Below are positions 62,051 through 64,000 of a stretch of DNA of 64,000 bases, in pieces; within the stretch, counting starts at the first letter, position 1, and the number at the start of each line of letters is the position of its first letter. The stretch comes from Aurantiacibacter sp. MUD61. GTDB taxonomy: Bacteria; Pseudomonadota; Alphaproteobacteria; Sphingomonadales; Sphingomonadaceae. Below the pieces are notes generated by a model that saw nothing but the letters and a program-made list of their open reading frames with translations, did not search any database and was not told the DNA's origin. The DNA lies in the NCBI RefSeq assembly GCF_027912455.1, contig NZ_CP115446.1, positions 1,201,501-1,265,500 of the forward strand, in the 5' to 3' direction. The translations under genes were made by a program, and so were the position numbers.

Positions 62051-63679
62051 ATGGTCGAGCAGCGCCTCGAAAAGGCTCATTGCGATTGGTACGCCGATGA
62101 GGAAATCCTCGATACCACGATAGGCGGATTGCTGCGCGAACAGGCCGCGAAGAACGGCGACGCAGAAGCGCTGGTCGAAGGGCTGATGGATGGCAGCACC
62201 GGCCGTCGCTGGACCTATTCCGAATTGCTCGCCGATGCGGAGCGGATGGCCAAGGGCCTTGCCGCGCGCTTCCAGCCGGGCGAACGCATCGCCGTGTGGG
62301 GCCCGAACATCCCCGAATGGGTCCTCGTCGAATATGCCTGCGCGCTCGCTGGCCTCACTCTGGTCACTGTCAATCCCGCCTATCAGAAGCGCGAGCTCGA
62401 CTATGTGCTGCGCCAGTCCGGCAGCGTTGCCCTGTTCCTGATCAAGGAAGTGCGCGGCAATCCGATGGCTGAAATCGGCAAGGCTGTGTGCGAGGAAATC
62501 CCTGCCGTCCGCGAAGTCGTCGACATGCACGATGAAGCGGCCATGTTCACCGATCCGAGTGGCACTCTGCCAGAGGTCGAGACGAACGATCCCGCGCAGA
62601 TCCAGTATACTTCGGGCACGACCGGCTTCCCGAAGGGAGTCGTCCTGTCCCACCGAAACATCACCAACAATGCGCGCATCTTTGCCAAGACGGGCAATCT
62701 GGAGGACCGCCAGTCGACCATCGGCCTCACCCCGCTGTTTCACACGATGGGCTGCTCCATGGGCGTCCTCGGCTCGCTCCAGACCGCTTCCAAATATGTG
62801 CCGCTGCCTTTCTTCGAGCCCAACGCAGCGCTCGACATCATCGAGCGTGATAAGGTCACCTGGACGCTCACCGTGCCGACTATGGCCGTTGCGATGATCG
62901 CGATGCAAAAGGCCAATGAGCGCGATCTGTCTTCACTCAAAGTGCTCGGCATGGGCGGGGCAATGGTTGCCCCGGAACTCGCCCGCGCCGCAGAAGCCGT
63001 GCTGGGCGCGCAGGCGCTGGTCGCCTATGGGCAGACCGAAAGTTCGCCGGTCATCACCAGTGCGCGGCCATCGGACTCGGTGGAGGATATCACCACTAGC
63101 ATCGGTCGCCCGGCGCTCGGCTGCGAAGTCGGCATTTTCGATCCGGCGACGGATGAGATCGTCGATTGCGGCGTGGTCGGCGAAATCCGCTCACGCAGCT
63201 ATGCGACCATGCTCGGCTATCACGAGAACCCGGAAGCCACCGCTGAAGCAATCGATGCCGATGGCTGGCTGCACACCGGTGACCTCGGCACGATGGACGA
63301 GCGCGGTTTCGTTCGCATCACGGGCCGGGTGAAGGAAATGATCATTCGCGGCGGCGAGAACCTGTTTCCGGCGGAAATCGAGAACGTCCTCGCCGAACAT
63401 GAGGGCGTCGCCGAATGCGCCGTCTTCGGCGTGCCGGACGATGTCCTGGGTGAAGCCGTCGCCGCCTATGTGCGGATGGAAGACGGACACACCTTCGATC
63501 CCGAAGAACTGCGTGCCTATTGCCGTTCCGAGATCGCGCCGCAGAAATGCCCGGCCTATTGGGAAGTGGTAAGCGAATGGCCGCTCACCGGTTCGGGCAA
63601 GATCCAGAAGTTCAAACTGCGCGATCAGTGGATCGCCAAGAACGTGAGCGCAAAGGCCGAAGGCGTTCTCGGCGGATAA
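62051..63679 (+). CDS. AMP-forming acyl-CoA synthetase (fatty-acid type)
   Basis: The 542-residue ANL-superfamily enzyme activates a carboxylic acid to acyl-CoA through an acyl-AMP. It has the P-loop-like YTSGTTGFPKGVVLSHRN (near residue 190), YGQTESSP, and GWLHTGDLGTMDERGFVRITGR with RIKEMIIRGG-type hinge (VKEMIIRGGENLFPAEIE), and the conserved lysine in TGSGKIQKFKLRD. Substrate class cannot be fixed; the sequence fits medium/long fatty acids. Start ATG 62051; no fad genes adjoin. Confidence 0.92.
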   Translation: MVEQRLEKAHCDWYADEEILDTTIGGLLREQAAKNGDAEALVEGLMDGSTGRRWTYSELLADAERMAKGLAARFQPGERIAVWGPNIPEWVLVEYACALAGLTLVTVNPAYQKRELDYVLRQSGSVALFLIKEVRGNPMAEIGKAVCEEIPAVREVVDMHDEAAMFTDPSGTLPEVETNDPAQIQYTSGTTGFPKGVVLSHRNITNNARIFAKTGNLEDRQSTIGLTPLFHTMGCSMGVLGSLQTASKYVPLPFFEPNAALDIIERDKVTWTLTVPTMAVAMIAMQKANERDLSSLKVLGMGGAMVAPELARAAEAVLGAQALVAYGQTESSPVITSARPSDSVEDITTSIGRPALGCEVGIFDPATDEIVDCGVVGEIRSRSYATMLGYHENPEATAEAIDADGWLHTGDLGTMDERGFVRITGRVKEMIIRGGENLFPAEIENVLAEHEGVAECAVFGVPDDVLGEAVAAYVRMEDGHTFDPEELRAYCRSEIAPQKCPAYWEVVSEWPLTGSGKIQKFKLRDQWIAKNVSAKAEGVLGG

Positions 63680-63694
63680 AGATGCTCTTTGGCA

Positions 63695-63721
63695 GTCGCC
63701 CCCTGCTCAGGCGGGGGCGAC
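63695..63721. terminator. GC stem-loop between convergent genes
   Basis: GTCGCCCCC (63695-63703) pairs with GGGGGCGAC (63713-63721) with a nine-base loop. It stands 15 bases after the acyl-CoA synthetase stop and 21 bases from the transaldolase stop. There is no U-tract, so a bidirectional transcript end is only likely. Confidence 0.45.
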
Positions 63722-63742
63722 ACCTCGCTTTCCGTATCGCGA

Positions 63743-64000
63743 TTACAGGATCGATTGCCCGGTGGTTTCCCAGTCCTTGAGGAAGCCCTCGATGCCCTTG
63801 TCTGTCAGCACGTGCTTGAACAGCGCATGGATCACTTTGGGCGGCGCGGTCATGACGTCTGCGCCGATGCGCGCGCTTTCGAGAACATGGACCACATGCC
63901 GCACGCTCGCAACGAGGATTTCCGTGTGGAAATCGTAATTGTCGTAGATCAGGCGGATGTCGCGGATCAGGTCCATGCCATCCGTGCCATTGTCATCATG
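63743..64000 (-). CDS. Transaldolase / fructose-6-phosphate aldolase-like protein, C-terminal part
   Basis: The gene runs off the right edge; 85 C-terminal residues and the stop codon are present. [20 protein letters not shown] is followed by [27 protein letters not shown], the late strand/helix with the serine-arginine phosphate site of the Fsa/Tal type (class IB transaldolase), and KDWETTGQ at the end. It would act in the pentose-phosphate pathway. The lysine Schiff-base site lies outside the window, so fsa and tal cannot be distinguished. Confidence 0.88.
   Translation of the reverse strand, partial: HDDNGTDGMDLIRDIRLIYDNYDFHTEILVASVRHVVHVLESARIGADVMTAPPKVIHALFKHVLTDKGIEGFLKDWETTGQSIL

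Overview
The window is chromosomal DNA of a high-GC alphaproteobacterium, most likely Sphingomonadales (Erythrobacteraceae/Sphingomonadaceae-like). This is inferred from gene content: GapR (DUF2312), DUF1244, DUF2171, YdcH/DUF465, a PEP-CTERM-type surface protein, many small lipoproteins, a CHCC zinc-finger protein and class Ia ribonucleotide reductase genes of alphaproteobacterial type. No rRNA, IS element, prophage or CRISPR array is visible. One tRNA (Gly, GCC) is present.

Layout. 1-4.6 kb: end of an EEP-fold hydrolase, then a minus-strand gyrB / AI-2E transporter / M50 peptidase run. 4.9-8.2 kb: PEP-CTERM protein, TPR lipoprotein and a PAS-only membrane protein. 8.3-11.2 kb: guaA with an AT-richer FRG-domain gene right behind it, then a YdjM-like membrane hydrolase. 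11.2-17.7 kb: two divergent serine hydrolases and two endonuclease III-family genes flanking an acyltransferase/SGNH protein. 17.7-24.1 kb: small conserved genes, an orphan ABC ATPase and nadB. 24.1-30.3 kb: nrdA and nrdB separated by a cluster of tiny membrane proteins. 30.3-32.0 kb: an AT-richer convergent pair, MT-A70 methyltransferase and BglII/BstYI-like endonuclease, i.e. a candidate type II restriction-modification island. 32-41 kb: DUF465 proteins, nhaA, PPK2, a thermonuclease, argB, yggT and marC, ending in a ~317-bp intergenic element with 41-bp inverted repeats. 41-46 kb: LON-domain protein, thioredoxin-TPR protein, tRNA-Gly, and a ToxR-like regulator divergent from a three-domain serine hydrolase. 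46-64 kb: mainly core metabolism and information genes (pyk, gapR, yebC, ruvC, GDPD, ubiG, lysC, purT, aldehyde dehydrogenase, nitronate monooxygenase-like, acyl-CoA synthetase, transaldolase fragment).

Most of the window is ordinary core genome with compact operons (several ATGA/TGATG overlaps). The accessory material is the FRG gene, the R-M pair and the inverted-repeat element. The most interesting points are the R-M pair, the predicted CBM9-like/regulatory/beta-lactamase fusion with its membrane-bound regulator, paired NrdR-box-like sites before nrdA in an RNR apparently lacking an ATP-cone, and several micro-genes, including a 50-residue protein built on repeated DRR motifs. All functional calls rest on reading motifs by eye. 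No database search was possible.
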